Of a DNA stretch of 64,000 nucleotides, positions 9,718 to 21,266 are shown piece by piece. Origin of the DNA: Verrucomicrobiota bacterium (GTDB lineage: Bacteria > Verrucomicrobiota > Verrucomicrobiia > Opitutales > Opitutaceae). The stretch is taken from the NCBI GenBank assembly GCA_016235555.1, contig JACRKC010000055.1, forward strand, positions 111,536-175,535. The letters run 5' to 3'. Under the pieces are notes generated by a model. The model was not told where the DNA came from. It searched no databases and worked only from the letters and a program-made list of their open reading frames with translations. Both the position numbers and the translations under genes were made by a program. Numbering within the stretch: position 1 is the stretch's first letter; each line of letters opens with the position of its first letter.

Positions 9718-10947
9718 TCAGAGCTTAACGCCCAACATCTTCGCGACCTGATTCACATCCTTGTCGCCGCGCCCGGAGAGGTTGATCACCAGAATCTCAT
9801 CCTTCCGCATCTGCTTCGCACGCTTGAGCCCGTGCACGAGCGCGTGCGTGCTTTCGAGCGCGGGGATGATGCCTTCCAACCGGGAACACAGCTGAAACAC
9901 CTCCAGCACCTCGTCGTCGCACGCGTAGGCGTAGTCGATCCGGTTGCGGTCGCGGTAAAACGCATGCTCCGGTCCGATCGCCGCGTAGTCGAGACCGGCG
10001 CTCACCGAGTGCGTCAGCTCGATCTGCCCGTCGGTGTCCTGGAGGATGTAGGTCTTGCAGCCCTGGAGCACGCCAAGCTTGCCGCCCTCGAACCGCGCGG
10101 CGTGGTCACCGCGCCTGATGCCGCGGCCACCCGCCTCGACGCCGATCAGCCGCACGTTCGCCTCTTCGAGGAAATCGAAGAAGAAGCCGATGGCGTTCGA
10201 GCCGCCGCCCACACACGCGATCATCTCGTCGGGCAGCCGGCCCTCGGCGGCGAGAATCTGCTCACGCGTCTCCTGCCCGATCACGCGGTGAAAATCGCGC
10301 ACCATCATCGGATAGGGGTGCGAGCCGAGCGCCGACCCGAGGATGTAGTGCGTGCCGCGCACGTTGGTCACCCAGTCGCGCATCGCCTCGTTGATGGCTT
10401 CCTTGAGCGTCTTTTGCCCGGCTTCGACGCCGCGCACCTCGGCGCCCATGAGGCGCATGCGGAAAACGTTCAGCGCCTGCCGTTCCATGTCGACCGCTCC
10501 CATGTAGATCACGCACTCGAAGCCAAACTTCGCGCACACCGCGGCCGTCGCGACGCCGTGCTGGCCCGCGCCCGTCTCGGCGATGATGCGCTGCTTGCCC
10601 ATCCGCTTCGCGAGGATGGCTTGGCCGAGGGCATTGTTGATCTTGTGCGCACCGGTGTGGAGCGTGTCTTCGCGCTTCAGGTAGATCTTCGCGCCGCCGC
10701 AGTGCTGCGTGAGGCGCTCGGCGAAATAGAGCGGCGAGGGGCGCCCCGCGAAATGCTTCAACTGCGCGCGCAACTCCCCCTGAAACGCCGGGTCCTTGCG
10801 CGCCGCGTCGTAAGCCGCGCCGAGTTCCTCGAGCGCCGTCATCAACGTCTCGGGCACGAACACTCCGCCATAGCGACCGAAATGGCCGCCGGCATCCGGC
10901 AGGGAGAGTCGATCGAGTGGCGGCGCGACAGTGACGGCAGTGGGCAT
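9718..10947 (-). CDS. trpB: tryptophan synthase beta chain
   Basis: TrpB condenses indole and serine to tryptophan using PLP. Key segments are [34 protein letters not shown] (the Lys binds PLP), [22 protein letters not shown] for the PLP phosphate, and the C-terminal NLSGRGDKD. The ATG at 10947 gives 409 aa. A GTG at 10995 overlaps the upstream gene's stop and would add 16 non-conserved residues; I prefer 10947. No trpA is adjacent, so trp genes appear scattered here. Confidence 0.96.
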   Translation of the reverse strand: MPTAVTVAPPLDRLSLPDAGGHFGRYGGVFVPETLMTALEELGAAYDAARKDPAFQGELRAQLKHFAGRPSPLYFAERLTQHCGGAKIYLKREDTLHTGAHKINNALGQAILAKRMGKQRIIAETGAGQHGVATAAVCAKFGFECVIYMGAVDMERQALNVFRMRLMGAEVRGVEAGQKTLKEAINEAMRDWVTNVRGTHYILGSALGSHPYPMMVRDFHRVIGQETREQILAAEGRLPDEMIACVGGGSNAIGFFFDFLEEANVRLIGVEAGGRGIRRGDHAARFEGGKLGVLQGCKTYILQDTDGQIELTHSVSAGLDYAAIGPEHAFYRDRNRIDYAYACDDEVLEVFQLCSRLEGIIPALESTHALVHGLKRAKQMRKDEILVINLSGRGDKDVNQVAKMLGVKL

Positions 10948-10991
10948 ACGGCGCGAAGCTTGGACGCTCGGACGGGCGACGCAAGCGCCGG

Positions 10992-12434
10992 TCACACCCG
11001 TTTCACCGTCACCAGCGTGAAATCATCGCGTTGCGGTGTGTCGCCCGCGAAGCGCTGAACGCGCGCGAGGATGCCGTCGTTGATTTCGCGCGCCGGGCGG
11101 GCCTGCAGTTCGCGGACCGCGTCGGCCAGACGGGCGTTGGAAAACTCCCTGCCGTCCTCGTTGGGTGCCTCGGTCAGGCCGTCCGTGAACAGCACCAGCG
11201 CGTCGCCGGCCGCGAGCGGCTCGGTGTGGTCCACGATCGCCTCCGCAAACAAATCATCCGGCACGAGCCCGAGCGCCATGCCCTCGGAGCTCACAAAATC
11301 CGCCCGCGAGCCCCCGCCGGCCCGGTCGCGTCGGAGAAAAAGCGGCAGTTCATGGCCGGCACGCGCCAGGGTCACCAACCCGCTCGCGGTGTCGACCACC
11401 GCGTAGAGCATCGTCACAAACCGTCCTGGCTGGATGTCGTCCGCCAGGGTGCGGTTCAACTCGCGCAATACCGCCGCCGGTGACGCGTGCCGTGGCGCGA
11501 TCTGCCGGAGATTCGTGCGGCAGATCGCCATGAGCAAGGACCCGGGAATGCCCTTGCCGGACACGTCGGCGACGACGATGCCGAGCCGCGTCGGCGACAG
11601 CCCGATCACATCGTAGAGATCCCCGCCGACTTTTTGCGCCGGCGCGTAGCGCGCATCGAGGTCGAGGCCGGCCGGCACCACGGTCTCACGGGGCAGGAGC
11701 ATCTGCTGGACGCCACTCGCGAGCGACAGATCGAGGTCGAGCTGCTGTTTCTCGATCTGCAGGTTGAGCAGCTCGGCGTTGTGCAGCGCGACCGCGGCCT
11801 GCTCGGCCAGCGACTGCATCAGCGAAAAGTCCGCCTCCGTGAACGGCAGATCGCCGGCCGGATTCGTCGCGGCCAGCACACCGAAGAACCGGTCGCGAAA
11901 CACGAGCGGCACCGCGATCACCGAGCGCACCGCCAGCGCGGGGTCGTCGTGCCTGACAATCCTCGGATCGGTCGCGGCGTCCGCCAGCAGCTCGCCCCGG
12001 CGGGTCTCGGCCACGCGGCCGACGATACCTTCATCGAGGGGAAACTCCTCGGACTTGAGCACCTCCTCGATGAACTTGGCCCGCGTCGTGAGCTTCCGGC
12101 GCGCCGCATCCGTGAGCGGCCGGTGCGGCGGGAACAGCCCCTCGACCGCCACTCCGCGCATGGTGCCGCGCTCCGTGCGCTCGAAAATACAGGCGCTCAA
12201 CGCCCCCGTGCACAGAATCGACGCATGCACGATGCGCTGCTGCAACTCCTGCCGCGATAACCCCTCACCCAGCGCCTCCGCCATCAGGTGCATGAATTCC
12301 AGCAGCCGCTGCCGGTCCTGCGCGAGTTTCTGATTTTCCCGCTCCGTGCGATCCGCCTCGCGGCGGACGCGGCGCAACACCGGCCACAGGGCGAGTGCGC
12401 CCAGCAGCAGACCGGCGAGAAGCGGGAGATACAT
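10992..12434 (-). CDS. GAF-domain PP2C/SpoIIE-type serine phosphatase
   Basis: An N-terminal transmembrane helix ([19 protein letters not shown]) is followed by a short coiled coil, a GAF domain (about residues 75-240, with [21 protein letters not shown]) and a PP2C-type SpoIIE phosphatase domain with [26 protein letters not shown] and [11 protein letters not shown]. Such proteins dephosphorylate STAS-domain anti-sigma antagonists. The STAS gene lies directly upstream, so they are likely partners. The ATG at 12434 gives 480 aa; the open frame further upstream crosses a repeat and is discounted. No HATPase kinase lies in the window, so the switch is incomplete here. Confidence 0.88.
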   Translation of the reverse strand: MYLPLLAGLLLGALALWPVLRRVRREADRTERENQKLAQDRQRLLEFMHLMAEALGEGLSRQELQQRIVHASILCTGALSACIFERTERGTMRGVAVEGLFPPHRPLTDAARRKLTTRAKFIEEVLKSEEFPLDEGIVGRVAETRRGELLADAATDPRIVRHDDPALAVRSVIAVPLVFRDRFFGVLAATNPAGDLPFTEADFSLMQSLAEQAAVALHNAELLNLQIEKQQLDLDLSLASGVQQMLLPRETVVPAGLDLDARYAPAQKVGGDLYDVIGLSPTRLGIVVADVSGKGIPGSLLMAICRTNLRQIAPRHASPAAVLRELNRTLADDIQPGRFVTMLYAVVDTASGLVTLARAGHELPLFLRRDRAGGGSRADFVSSEGMALGLVPDDLFAEAIVDHTEPLAAGDALVLFTDGLTEAPNEDGREFSNARLADAVRELQARPAREINDGILARVQRFAGDTPQRDDFTLVTVKRV

Positions 12435-12477
12435 CGCGGCAAGGGTGATACTTCCGCACGGAAGCCCGCAATGGCTA

Positions 12478-12560
12478 AGGTAGGGCGGCTCTCCGAGCCG
12501 CCCTGAATTTGAGACGGCGAATGCTGGAAACCAGGCCGGCTCGGAGAGCCGGCCCAACCC
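12478..12560. repeat. GGTAGGGCGGCTCTCCGAGC double hairpin
   Basis: GGGCGGCTC-TCC-GAGCCGCCC and CCGGCTC-GGA-GAGCCGG form a pair of hairpins of the same family as 8661-8745. The element abuts the TAA stop of the STAS gene and separates it from the phosphatase gene. Confidence 0.7.
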
Positions 12561-13073
12561 TTACTTCTGCTCCACGCGATTCCTCAGGAACGAAAGCACG
12601 TCCTGAAACTTCGTGCGATTCGCCTCGTCGGCGCTCACCAGATTTTCGTGCGCCTCCAGCACCAGCCGGGCGTTTTCCAGCTCCGTATGCGCCCTGCACT
12701 GCAACGCGTCACGGCAGTTGTCGAGGTTCGTCGTCGGTTGCCCGGTATCGACGGTCAGGAGCCGGTGCAAACCGAGGTTGCGGATGAGTTCGAGATTCCG
12801 CTGCCCCACGCGGGCGAGCACGAGGCTGCCGCCGTTGTTCTTCTTGCGCAGATCAAGCGCCACACCGGCCAGCACGCCGAGAAACGTGCTGTCCATGCTG
12901 CCGCAGGCCTGGAAATCCAACACGAAGCGGGCCTTCCCCTGCCGCGTCATCTCGGTGAAGAAGTCACGCAGGCAGGGGCTGTTTTGAAAACACGCCCGGC
13001 CGTCGATGCGCACCACGACCGGGTCGGAGTAGGCGTCGACCAGATAGACCGGCTTGCTGGCGGCTTCAGGCAT
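12561..13073 (-). CDS. STAS-domain protein (anti-sigma-factor antagonist-like)
   Basis: A 170-aa protein with a STAS fold at about residues 15-110. The segment GSMDSTFLGVLAGV matches the phosphoserine loop of SpoIIAA-type antagonists (D-S-T/S-F-L-G-V-L), and GSLVLARVGQRNLELIRNLGL matches the following strand and helix. The final 60 residues are helical and unassigned. It precedes the PP2C phosphatase gene on the same strand, suggesting a partner-switching pair acting on an unseen anti-sigma factor or response target. Confidence 0.82.
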   Translation of the reverse strand: MPEAASKPVYLVDAYSDPVVVRIDGRACFQNSPCLRDFFTEMTRQGKARFVLDFQACGSMDSTFLGVLAGVALDLRKKNNGGSLVLARVGQRNLELIRNLGLHRLLTVDTGQPTTNLDNCRDALQCRAHTELENARLVLEAHENLVSADEANRTKFQDVLSFLRNRVEQK

Positions 13074-13118
13074 GGGGAAAAGGTCCGCGCCCGCGGCGAA
13101 TTCGCAAATCGGTTTGGC

Positions 13119-15827
<2,709 letters not shown>

Positions 15828-15959
15828 GTCGAAAATTAGGAAGGGAAACACTGAGCGACTCGCCCAAGGCAGCGCAAAAGAAAACTTGCCCGGCGGCAAA
15901 GTGTGCAGCGACATAACTTTTTTCCGCCCCGTCCGCTTAAGTTTCACTTATCCCGATTT

Positions 15960-17279
15960 ATGAAGCCCCCCATCCGCGCCCTGTTCGCCCTCGCCGCCGC
16001 CTTATGCGGCACGGCCCTTTCCGCCGCCATCAATCCGCCCGCCGGTTTCACCGCCCTCTACAATGGCAGGGACCTCGCCGGCTGGCGCGGCGGCGACACC
16101 TTCGATCACCGCGCGTGGCTCGCGATGCCGGAGGCGGAGCGCGCCAAGAAAGACGCCGAGTGGACCGCCGACATGCGCGCGCACTGGCGCGCGGAAGGCG
16201 ACGAGTTGGTCAACGACGGCAAAGGCAAATACGCGACGACCGTGAAGGACTACGGCGACTTCGAGTTGCTGGTGGACTACAAGACCGTCCCCCTCGCCGA
16301 CTCCGGCATCTACCTCCGCGGCTGCCCGCAGGTGCAGATCTGGGACTCCACCAATCAGAAAGAATTCAAGAACGGCGCCGACAAGGGCTCCGGGGGCCTC
16401 TGGAACAACTCCGCCCGCGCGCCCGGCAAAGACCCGCTCGTGAAAGCCGACAAGGCCTTCGGCGAATGGAATCGTTTTCGCATCCTCATGGTCGGCGCCC
16501 GCGTGAGCGTCTGGCTCAACGAGAGACTCGTCGTCGATCACGCCATCCTCGAAAATTACTACGACAAAGCCCGGAAGATCCCGGTCCCCGCCCGCGGTCC
16601 GATCCAACTCCAGACGCACGGGGGTGAAATCCGCTGGCGCAACGTCTACCTTCGCGAAATCGGCGCCGCCGAGGCCACCAGGATTCTCGCGAGCAAGGGC
16701 GAGCGCCCCGGCTTCAAACCGGTCTTCAACGGCAAGGATTTCACCGGCTGGGCCGGCCCGGTCGACAACTACATTGTCAAGGATGGCGCCATCGAGTGCC
16801 TGCCGAAAAAAGGCGGGACGATCTACACCGCCGGGGAGTTCGCCGATTTCGTGGTGCGGCTCGAATTCAAAGTCCCGCCCGGCGGCAACAACGGTCTCGC
16901 CATTCGCTATCCCGGCAAGGGCAACACTGCCTACGACGGCATGATGGAGTGCCAGGTGCTCGCCGAGGATTGGGAGGCGGTGAACAAAAAGAAACTCGAT
17001 CCGCGCCAGGTGCACGGCTCGGTCTACGGGATGATCCCCGCCATCGTCGGCTACCAGCGCCCGGTCGGCGAATGGAACTTCGAGGAAGTCACGATCAAGG
17101 GTTCAACCATCAAGGTGGAGCTCAACGGCACGATCATCCTGCAAGGCGACGTCTCCAAAGTCACCGAGTTCATGGCCAACACGCCGCATCCCGGCAAAGA
17201 CCGCCCGAGCGGCCACTTCGGGTTCGCCGGCCACAACGACCCGGTGGCGTTCCGGAATATCCGGATCGAGAAATTGTAG
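15960..17279 (+). CDS. secreted protein with two DUF1080 (3-keto-disaccharide hydrolase) domains
   Basis: A signal peptide (about residues 1-22, ending GTALSAA) precedes two tandem DUF1080 concanavalin-like domains. The first is at about 28-235 (FTALYNGRDLAGWRGG, GIYLRGCPQVQIWD, IQLQTHGGEIRWRNVYLREI) and the second at about 247-438 (FKPVFNGKDFTGWAG, GNNGLAIRYPG, GHFGFAGHNDPVAFRNIRIE). Some members hydrolyse 3-keto-glycosides, and they are abundant in Verrucomicrobiota and Planctomycetota. The exact substrate cannot be read from the sequence. 439 aa; the TAG stop lies in a hairpin repeat. Confidence 0.88.
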   Translation: MKPPIRALFALAAALCGTALSAAINPPAGFTALYNGRDLAGWRGGDTFDHRAWLAMPEAERAKKDAEWTADMRAHWRAEGDELVNDGKGKYATTVKDYGDFELLVDYKTVPLADSGIYLRGCPQVQIWDSTNQKEFKNGADKGSGGLWNNSARAPGKDPLVKADKAFGEWNRFRILMVGARVSVWLNERLVVDHAILENYYDKARKIPVPARGPIQLQTHGGEIRWRNVYLREIGAAEATRILASKGERPGFKPVFNGKDFTGWAGPVDNYIVKDGAIECLPKKGGTIYTAGEFADFVVRLEFKVPPGGNNGLAIRYPGKGNTAYDGMMECQVLAEDWEAVNKKKLDPRQVHGSVYGMIPAIVGYQRPVGEWNFEEVTIKGSTIKVELNGTIILQGDVSKVTEFMANTPHPGKDRPSGHFGFAGHNDPVAFRNIRIEKL

Positions 17280-17323
17280 GGGCGCCGCTCGTCGGCGCCC
17301 GCGGACGGCGTCAAGCGCCGCCC
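17277..17323. repeat. GGGCGCCGCTCGTCGGCGCCC hairpin repeat
   Basis: A perfect 8-bp stem (GGGCGCCG/CGGCGCCC) at 17280-17300 is followed by a weaker GGCGTCAAGCGCC hairpin. It begins at the stop codon of the DUF1080 gene. Confidence 0.55.
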
Positions 17324-17332
17324 ATGCATAGA

Positions 17333-17358
17333 AAAGGCGCGACCTCGGTCGCGCCTTT
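17333..17358. terminator. bidirectional intrinsic terminator between convergent genes
   Basis: AAAGGCGCGACC at 17333-17344 pairs perfectly with GGTCGCGCCTTT at 17347-17358 across a two-base loop. The 12-bp GC-rich stem has short T tracts on both sides and sits between the converging DUF1080 and peroxiredoxin genes, so it can serve both strands. Confidence 0.75.
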
Positions 17359-17385
17359 CGCGTTTCGCCGCAGCGAAACGAAATC

Positions 17386-17859
17386 TTACTTCGCCAGCGC
17401 CGCCTTCACCGCCGCGAAATTCGGCAGATCCTTCGGCGTCGCCGTCTGCTCGGCGTATTTGACGGTGCCGTCCTTGCCGACCACGAACGCCGCGCGGGCG
17501 CTCGTCGAACCGAAGCCGAGCAAATCGTCGAGGAGGACCCCGTAGGCCTTGGCCGTGGTCTTGTTCAGATCGCTGGCCAGTGTGATGCCGATGTTGTGCT
17601 GCTTCGCCCAGGCCTCCTGCGCGAACGGGCTGTCGACGCTGATGCCGATCACATCCGCACCGAGGCTCGAGTAGGCCGACAGTCCCGCCGTCACATCGCA
17701 CATCTCGGTCGTGCAGACGCCGGTGAACGCGAGCGGAAAAAACAGCAGGACCGTGTCCTTCTTGCCGAAATTGCTGGAGAGCTTCACATCCGCGACGCCA
17801 CTGGCGCTCTTGGACTTGAGGGTGAAATCGGGGGCTTGGGAGCCGACTGCGATAGGCAT
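17386..17859 (-). CDS. peroxiredoxin (AhpC/TSA family, Bcp/AhpE-like)
   Basis: A 157-aa thioredoxin-fold peroxidase that reduces peroxides. It starts MPIAVGSQAPDFTL. The peroxidatic cysteine is C49 in FPLAFTGVCTTEMC, within the family TxxC motif, and a second cysteine five residues on (C54) could act in resolution. VIGISVDSPFAQEAW follows as expected. The ATG at 17857-17859 is chosen; the open frame extends 300 bp further through repetitive DNA without homology. Confidence 0.92.
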   Translation of the reverse strand: MPIAVGSQAPDFTLKSKSASGVADVKLSSNFGKKDTVLLFFPLAFTGVCTTEMCDVTAGLSAYSSLGADVIGISVDSPFAQEAWAKQHNIGITLASDLNKTTAKAYGVLLDDLLGFGSTSARAAFVVGKDGTVKYAEQTATPKDLPNFAAVKAALAK

Positions 17860-18094
17860 GGTAGTGTGGTGGTTGGGTTGGGATCGAGTTGGGAACCTCC
17901 TTCCCACGCATGTGCGGGAGAAAAGGGCCGACACGTTGAGCACGTCGCCACCGCGTCGCAAATTGTTTTTCGCCCCTGGCCTCGGGCCGGCCCGGCTTTC
18001 CTGTGTGGATGCACCAATCGCTGCCGCGTAGGCCAGCGCGCCCGCGAGCGAGCTGACCCACAGTGGCGAAGCCAAACTGGAAAGCCGTGCTCGG

Positions 18095-18190
18095 TCCGGG
18101 CGCATCGCAGTTTTTTGCAGTCCGCCGAGCTGGGGCGCTTGGAAAAGCTCCCTTCCGCATCGCAAGAAAGTGAGATGCGCCCCCTCGGAT
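18095..18190 (+). repeat. dispersed GAGATGCGCCC-type repeat, copy 2
   Basis: The sequence runs GGGCGCATCGCAG, TTGCAGTCCGCCGAG, GGGCGCTTGGAAAAGC, CCGCATCGCAAGAAAGTGAG and ATGCGCC. It closely follows the copy at 42225-42346, with a core shared with 62443-62502 and inverted copies at 1354-1430 and 63919-63955. Confidence 0.65.
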
Positions 18191-18200
18191 CCGGGGGCAT

Positions 18201-18420
18201 CACCAACGGAGGTCAGGTGCTCCAGTTAAGCATCTCACGCGCCGTTGGCCCGGCAAATGCGCAGTTCTGTCACGGCGTCGACGCTGGTTGCGATCCACCG
18301 AACGTCCGCGAGCTTGAGCAGGTTGGAGGAGGTTAGGATGGCGGGCTCAATCCGACCCGAGCCGACGGGCAGGTCCGTCGTTCGCGCCGCCGGGCCGTCG
18401 GGTGGGCCGGTGCGGCTGGC
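18201..18420 (+). repeat. 220-bp islet-flanking direct repeat, left copy
   Basis: From CACCAACGGAGGTC to GTGCGGCTGGC this matches 23786-24006 along its length. Long shared runs include ACGCGCCGTTGGC, GGTTGCGATCCACCGAACG and GAGCCGACGGGCAGG, then GTTCGCGCCGCCGGGCC. Small indels shift the reading frame between copies, so it is treated as non-coding. Confidence 0.85.
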
Positions 18421-18623
18421 CATTGCCCCTGTCATGCTCGCGGCCTTTGGCGGAGGCCGGACCGAAGGTCGTCACCCGGCAGAGTCTTATTGGCCACCGA
18501 CCCTCAACGACATGAAGTCGGCCGCCCGCCGGACGGGGCATCGAGGCCGAGCGACGGCAAACAACTCGACTTCGGAAACAGTGTTCGACGACGGAGTTAT
18601 CCGGCGGCCAATCTTCGGGCACA

Positions 18624-19982
18624 CTATTGGTGAACATTTCGCCCGAATAATCGGTCGCGACGATGGAGCAACATCGGCAGGAAGGTGACGTAGACAAAAC
18701 ACAGAGGAACCAGAAACAGGGCCAGCGTTTTGAAGCTGCAAACCAGTCCTGAACGCACCGCCGAAATCACCAGCGCGTGATACATGAGCGGGTATATGAT
18801 CAAGATATGCCTTCGCCACAAATGGTCCTTCATGAGATCGTAGATCCCTTGGAGGATGCTGCTGTAGGCGAGCATGAAGAGAAATACTCCAAAAATTCCA
18901 AATGCCCAATGTCCTTCCTGGATGCAAAAGAAGCCGTAACCGGCGCCCGTTTCGCGCACCCCCGGATGGAACACATCGATGAACTTTTCACACAAGGGCA
19001 GTGGCCGGGCAGAAAACAGTGGTCTTGGCACGAACATCAGGAGTTCAGTCAGCACACTATAGCCAAGAGTATAGCTGCTTTCGCCGGCGTCGATCCCCTT
19101 GATCTGCGTCAGCAGATTGCAACTCGTCAGCAACTCTCCCGAAGCCGCCGGCGAATAGATGCCCAGTCCGTCGTCGGCAATCTGGTTGCGCAGAATGGAC
19201 AGCATTTCAGCGGGATTGCTGGTGGAGCGGACGAGGGAGACCGTGTTGACGAAAAAATAAACACTGACGCCGAACAACATCACCGTCCACAGCCTCAGCC
19301 GGCGCAAACTGTAGTGATAAGCAATACACGGGCCCAGCACGCCCAGCACCATCAGCGCGCGCAGACCCGACAGCAGGCTGGCGAGAGTAAACAACACGAT
19401 CGGTATCCAATAGAGCACCCGCCACAGTCTGCGCTGCTCCTCCCAGACCTTGATACTGCAGGTCATGAGGATGAGCACGGTGGGGATGGTGATCAGCATC
19501 GTTTCCTGAATTCCCGCCGTGGCCTGCTCCATTCTTTCCACGCGCGACGACAGCGCCGTTTCAATATACGCTGTCGGCCGGAGGACATCGAAGCATTTGT
19601 AGTAAAACGGGAAAAACACCACAGCGGCGATCGCCGTGAGAATATGCAGCCGACGGAACACCATCTTTTCCGGCAGATTGATCAACGGGGTTGCCCGGAT
19701 GCGCAGCGGAATCGCGCTCCCGACGATTATTCCGACGAGTCCGATGATGCAGCACTGATAATACTTGCCGAGTGTGGGAGCGTCGATGATGTCGCCGTAA
19801 AGCGTGGTTCCGTTTTTTTCCACATAGAGCGCTCCGGCGATGGAATAGAAATACAGCAGCACGCACAGCCCTTCAACCGGACTGAATATGTCAATGCGCT
19901 GCCGACGAAGGCCGAACTTCACGAACGCCGCGCCCCCAGCGATGCACGCATAGATCAGCGAGAAGAGAAGCGGTCGTGGCAT
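18624..19982 (-). CDS. polytopic membrane protein, putative oligosaccharide repeat-unit polymerase (Wzy-like)
   Basis: The 452-aa sequence has about ten hydrophobic helices and a large hydrophilic loop near residues 265-345 containing QIADDGLGIYSPAASGEL and FVPRPLFSARPLP. This layout, and the loop's PRP motif, fit O-antigen or capsule repeat-unit polymerases, which are too divergent for a firm family call. The ATG at 19982 (MPRPLLFSLIYA) starts directly before TM1. It is transcribed away from the GT4 gene at 20250. Base composition is visibly more AT-rich than surrounding housekeeping genes, suggesting horizontal transfer. An unrelated membrane protein of the same topology cannot be excluded. 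Confidence 0.65.
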   Translation of the reverse strand: MPRPLLFSLIYACIAGGAAFVKFGLRRQRIDIFSPVEGLCVLLYFYSIAGALYVEKNGTTLYGDIIDAPTLGKYYQCCIIGLVGIIVGSAIPLRIRATPLINLPEKMVFRRLHILTAIAAVVFFPFYYKCFDVLRPTAYIETALSSRVERMEQATAGIQETMLITIPTVLILMTCSIKVWEEQRRLWRVLYWIPIVLFTLASLLSGLRALMVLGVLGPCIAYHYSLRRLRLWTVMLFGVSVYFFVNTVSLVRSTSNPAEMLSILRNQIADDGLGIYSPAASGELLTSCNLLTQIKGIDAGESSYTLGYSVLTELLMFVPRPLFSARPLPLCEKFIDVFHPGVRETGAGYGFFCIQEGHWAFGIFGVFLFMLAYSSILQGIYDLMKDHLWRRHILIIYPLMYHALVISAVRSGLVCSFKTLALFLVPLCFVYVTFLPMLLHRRDRLFGRNVHQ

Positions 19983-20249
19983 GAAAGTATTGCGGGGCGG
20001 CCCTGGGCCTGAGCGACAAGCAGCGGTGCCCGGTATCGTCGCATGATTTCGCGGGTCCCGCGCGGCGGAAGATCCCCTGTCATCTGGTCGGCTCGGATCG
20101 GCATGACTTTGGACGACACCCGGGCCCAGCTTTGCATCGATGTCCGCACGGCGCAAGGCGGATCAAGGATCCGTAGTCGGCCGCGAGTCCTCCGCGATTT
20201 CCGCTTGAGTCCTCCATGATGGGAGCGGCAGATTCCGGCTCAACCCATT

Positions 20250-21266
20250 TTGCAATTGCGAATCCTGTCGGTGATTCCTGGTGGCGCTGCTGCGAACGCC
20301 ATGCCTTATTGCCGCCGCGAGGATGAGGCCTTGGGCGCGCTTGGGCATGAGATTGAGATTTTCGAATTGGGAGCGCGGAAAAACATGCTGGGGTTGCTGC
20401 GGTGTGCGGTCGCTTACCAGTCAGTCCGCTGGCGTTTCCAGCCCGACGTGATTCATGCCCACTACGGGGCAATGACGGCGTGCTTCAGCACAATCCTAGC
20501 GTCGGGGACTCCCGTTGTGATCACGTTTCGTGGGAGCGATTTGAATCCGGTTCCGTCTGGCGGCCGTCTCGGCGTCGTCATTCGTCACCTATTCTCGCAA
20601 CTCGGGGCTCGGTTCGCGGACGGCATCGTGTGCGTGTCCGCCGAATTGCGCGACAGGTTGTGGTGGCGGCGCAACATCGCGAGTGTGGTGCCGACCGGGG
20701 TCGCGCAAAGCGAATTTCAGCCGCTGGCGAGAGACGTGGCACGTCGCCGGCTGGGCTGGGATAGCGCGGCACCCGTGGTGGTGTTCAACGCCGGGCGCGA
20801 GCCGGATGTAAAGCGGCTCGATGTGGCCGTCGCGGTGATCGAGCGCGTTCGCGATCGATGGCCGGATGTCCGGTTCGAAGTGCTCGACGGCCGCCGCGAT
20901 AGCGCGCTTGTCCCGACGATCCTGAACGCGAGCGACTGTCTCCTGCTTACCAGCGACTTCGAAGGCTCGCCGACGATTGTGCAGGAGGCGATCGCCTGCA
21001 ATCTGCCGGTCGTGTCGGTGCCGGTCGGAGACGTTCCGGAGCGGCTCCGCACGTTGCGGCACTGTCACGTGGTGCCGTCGAATGTCGAGGCGCTCGCGGC
21101 CGCGCTCGCCGGCGTGCTCGCGGTTCGAGCCCGCAGCAACGGGGCGGAGACACCCGGCATGGAGGCCATAGCGCTCGAATCCACTGCCAAGCGGCTCGAG
21201 CAGGCGTTCCTCCTTGCATGCCTGCGCGGTGGGCCGCCGCTTCGAGCCGCGCCAGCCGCCACTTAG
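20250..21266 (+). CDS. glycosyltransferase family 4 (GT-B fold)
   Basis: 338-aa GT-B glycosyltransferase. The N-terminal acceptor domain has IPGGAAANAMPY and DVIHAHYG; the C-terminal donor domain has FNAGREPDVKRLD and the conserved DFEGSPTIVQEAIACNLPVV segment (E-x7-E). It probably adds a sugar from a nucleotide-sugar to a lipid-linked glycan in the cytoplasm. The start is a TTG at 20250 giving MQLRILSVIPGG; an internal ATG would remove the first beta strand. It converges with the next gene, and the two stop codons overlap by three bases (TTAG). Codes on the opposite strand to the other islet genes. Confidence 0.86.
   Translation: MQLRILSVIPGGAAANAMPYCRREDEALGALGHEIEIFELGARKNMLGLLRCAVAYQSVRWRFQPDVIHAHYGAMTACFSTILASGTPVVITFRGSDLNPVPSGGRLGVVIRHLFSQLGARFADGIVCVSAELRDRLWWRRNIASVVPTGVAQSEFQPLARDVARRRLGWDSAAPVVVFNAGREPDVKRLDVAVAVIERVRDRWPDVRFEVLDGRRDSALVPTILNASDCLLLTSDFEGSPTIVQEAIACNLPVVSVPVGDVPERLRTLRHCHVVPSNVEALAAALAGVLAVRARSNGAETPGMEAIALESTAKRLEQAFLLACLRGGPPLRAAPAAT

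Larger units (their letters stand above)
17860..18623. other. gene-free, repeat-filled gap at the left edge of the glycan islet
   Basis: No convincing gene is seen in these 764 bases. They contain GCGTCGCAAATTGTTTTTC at 17953-17971 (repeated exactly at 24121-24139), a copy of the GAGATGCGCCC repeat, and the left copy of the 220-bp repeat. Small open frames exist but are not conserved between repeat copies. Confidence 0.6.

Noticed and set aside
9649..11058. 469-codon plus-strand frame opposite trpB
   Set aside because: Shadow of trpB; it begins in a repeat and has no protein-like composition.
18245..18688. Small open frame in the left 220-bp repeat, with an SD-like GGAGGAGGT before an ATG
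   Set aside because: In the right copy (23829-24203) indels change the frame, so the peptide is not conserved even though the DNA is.
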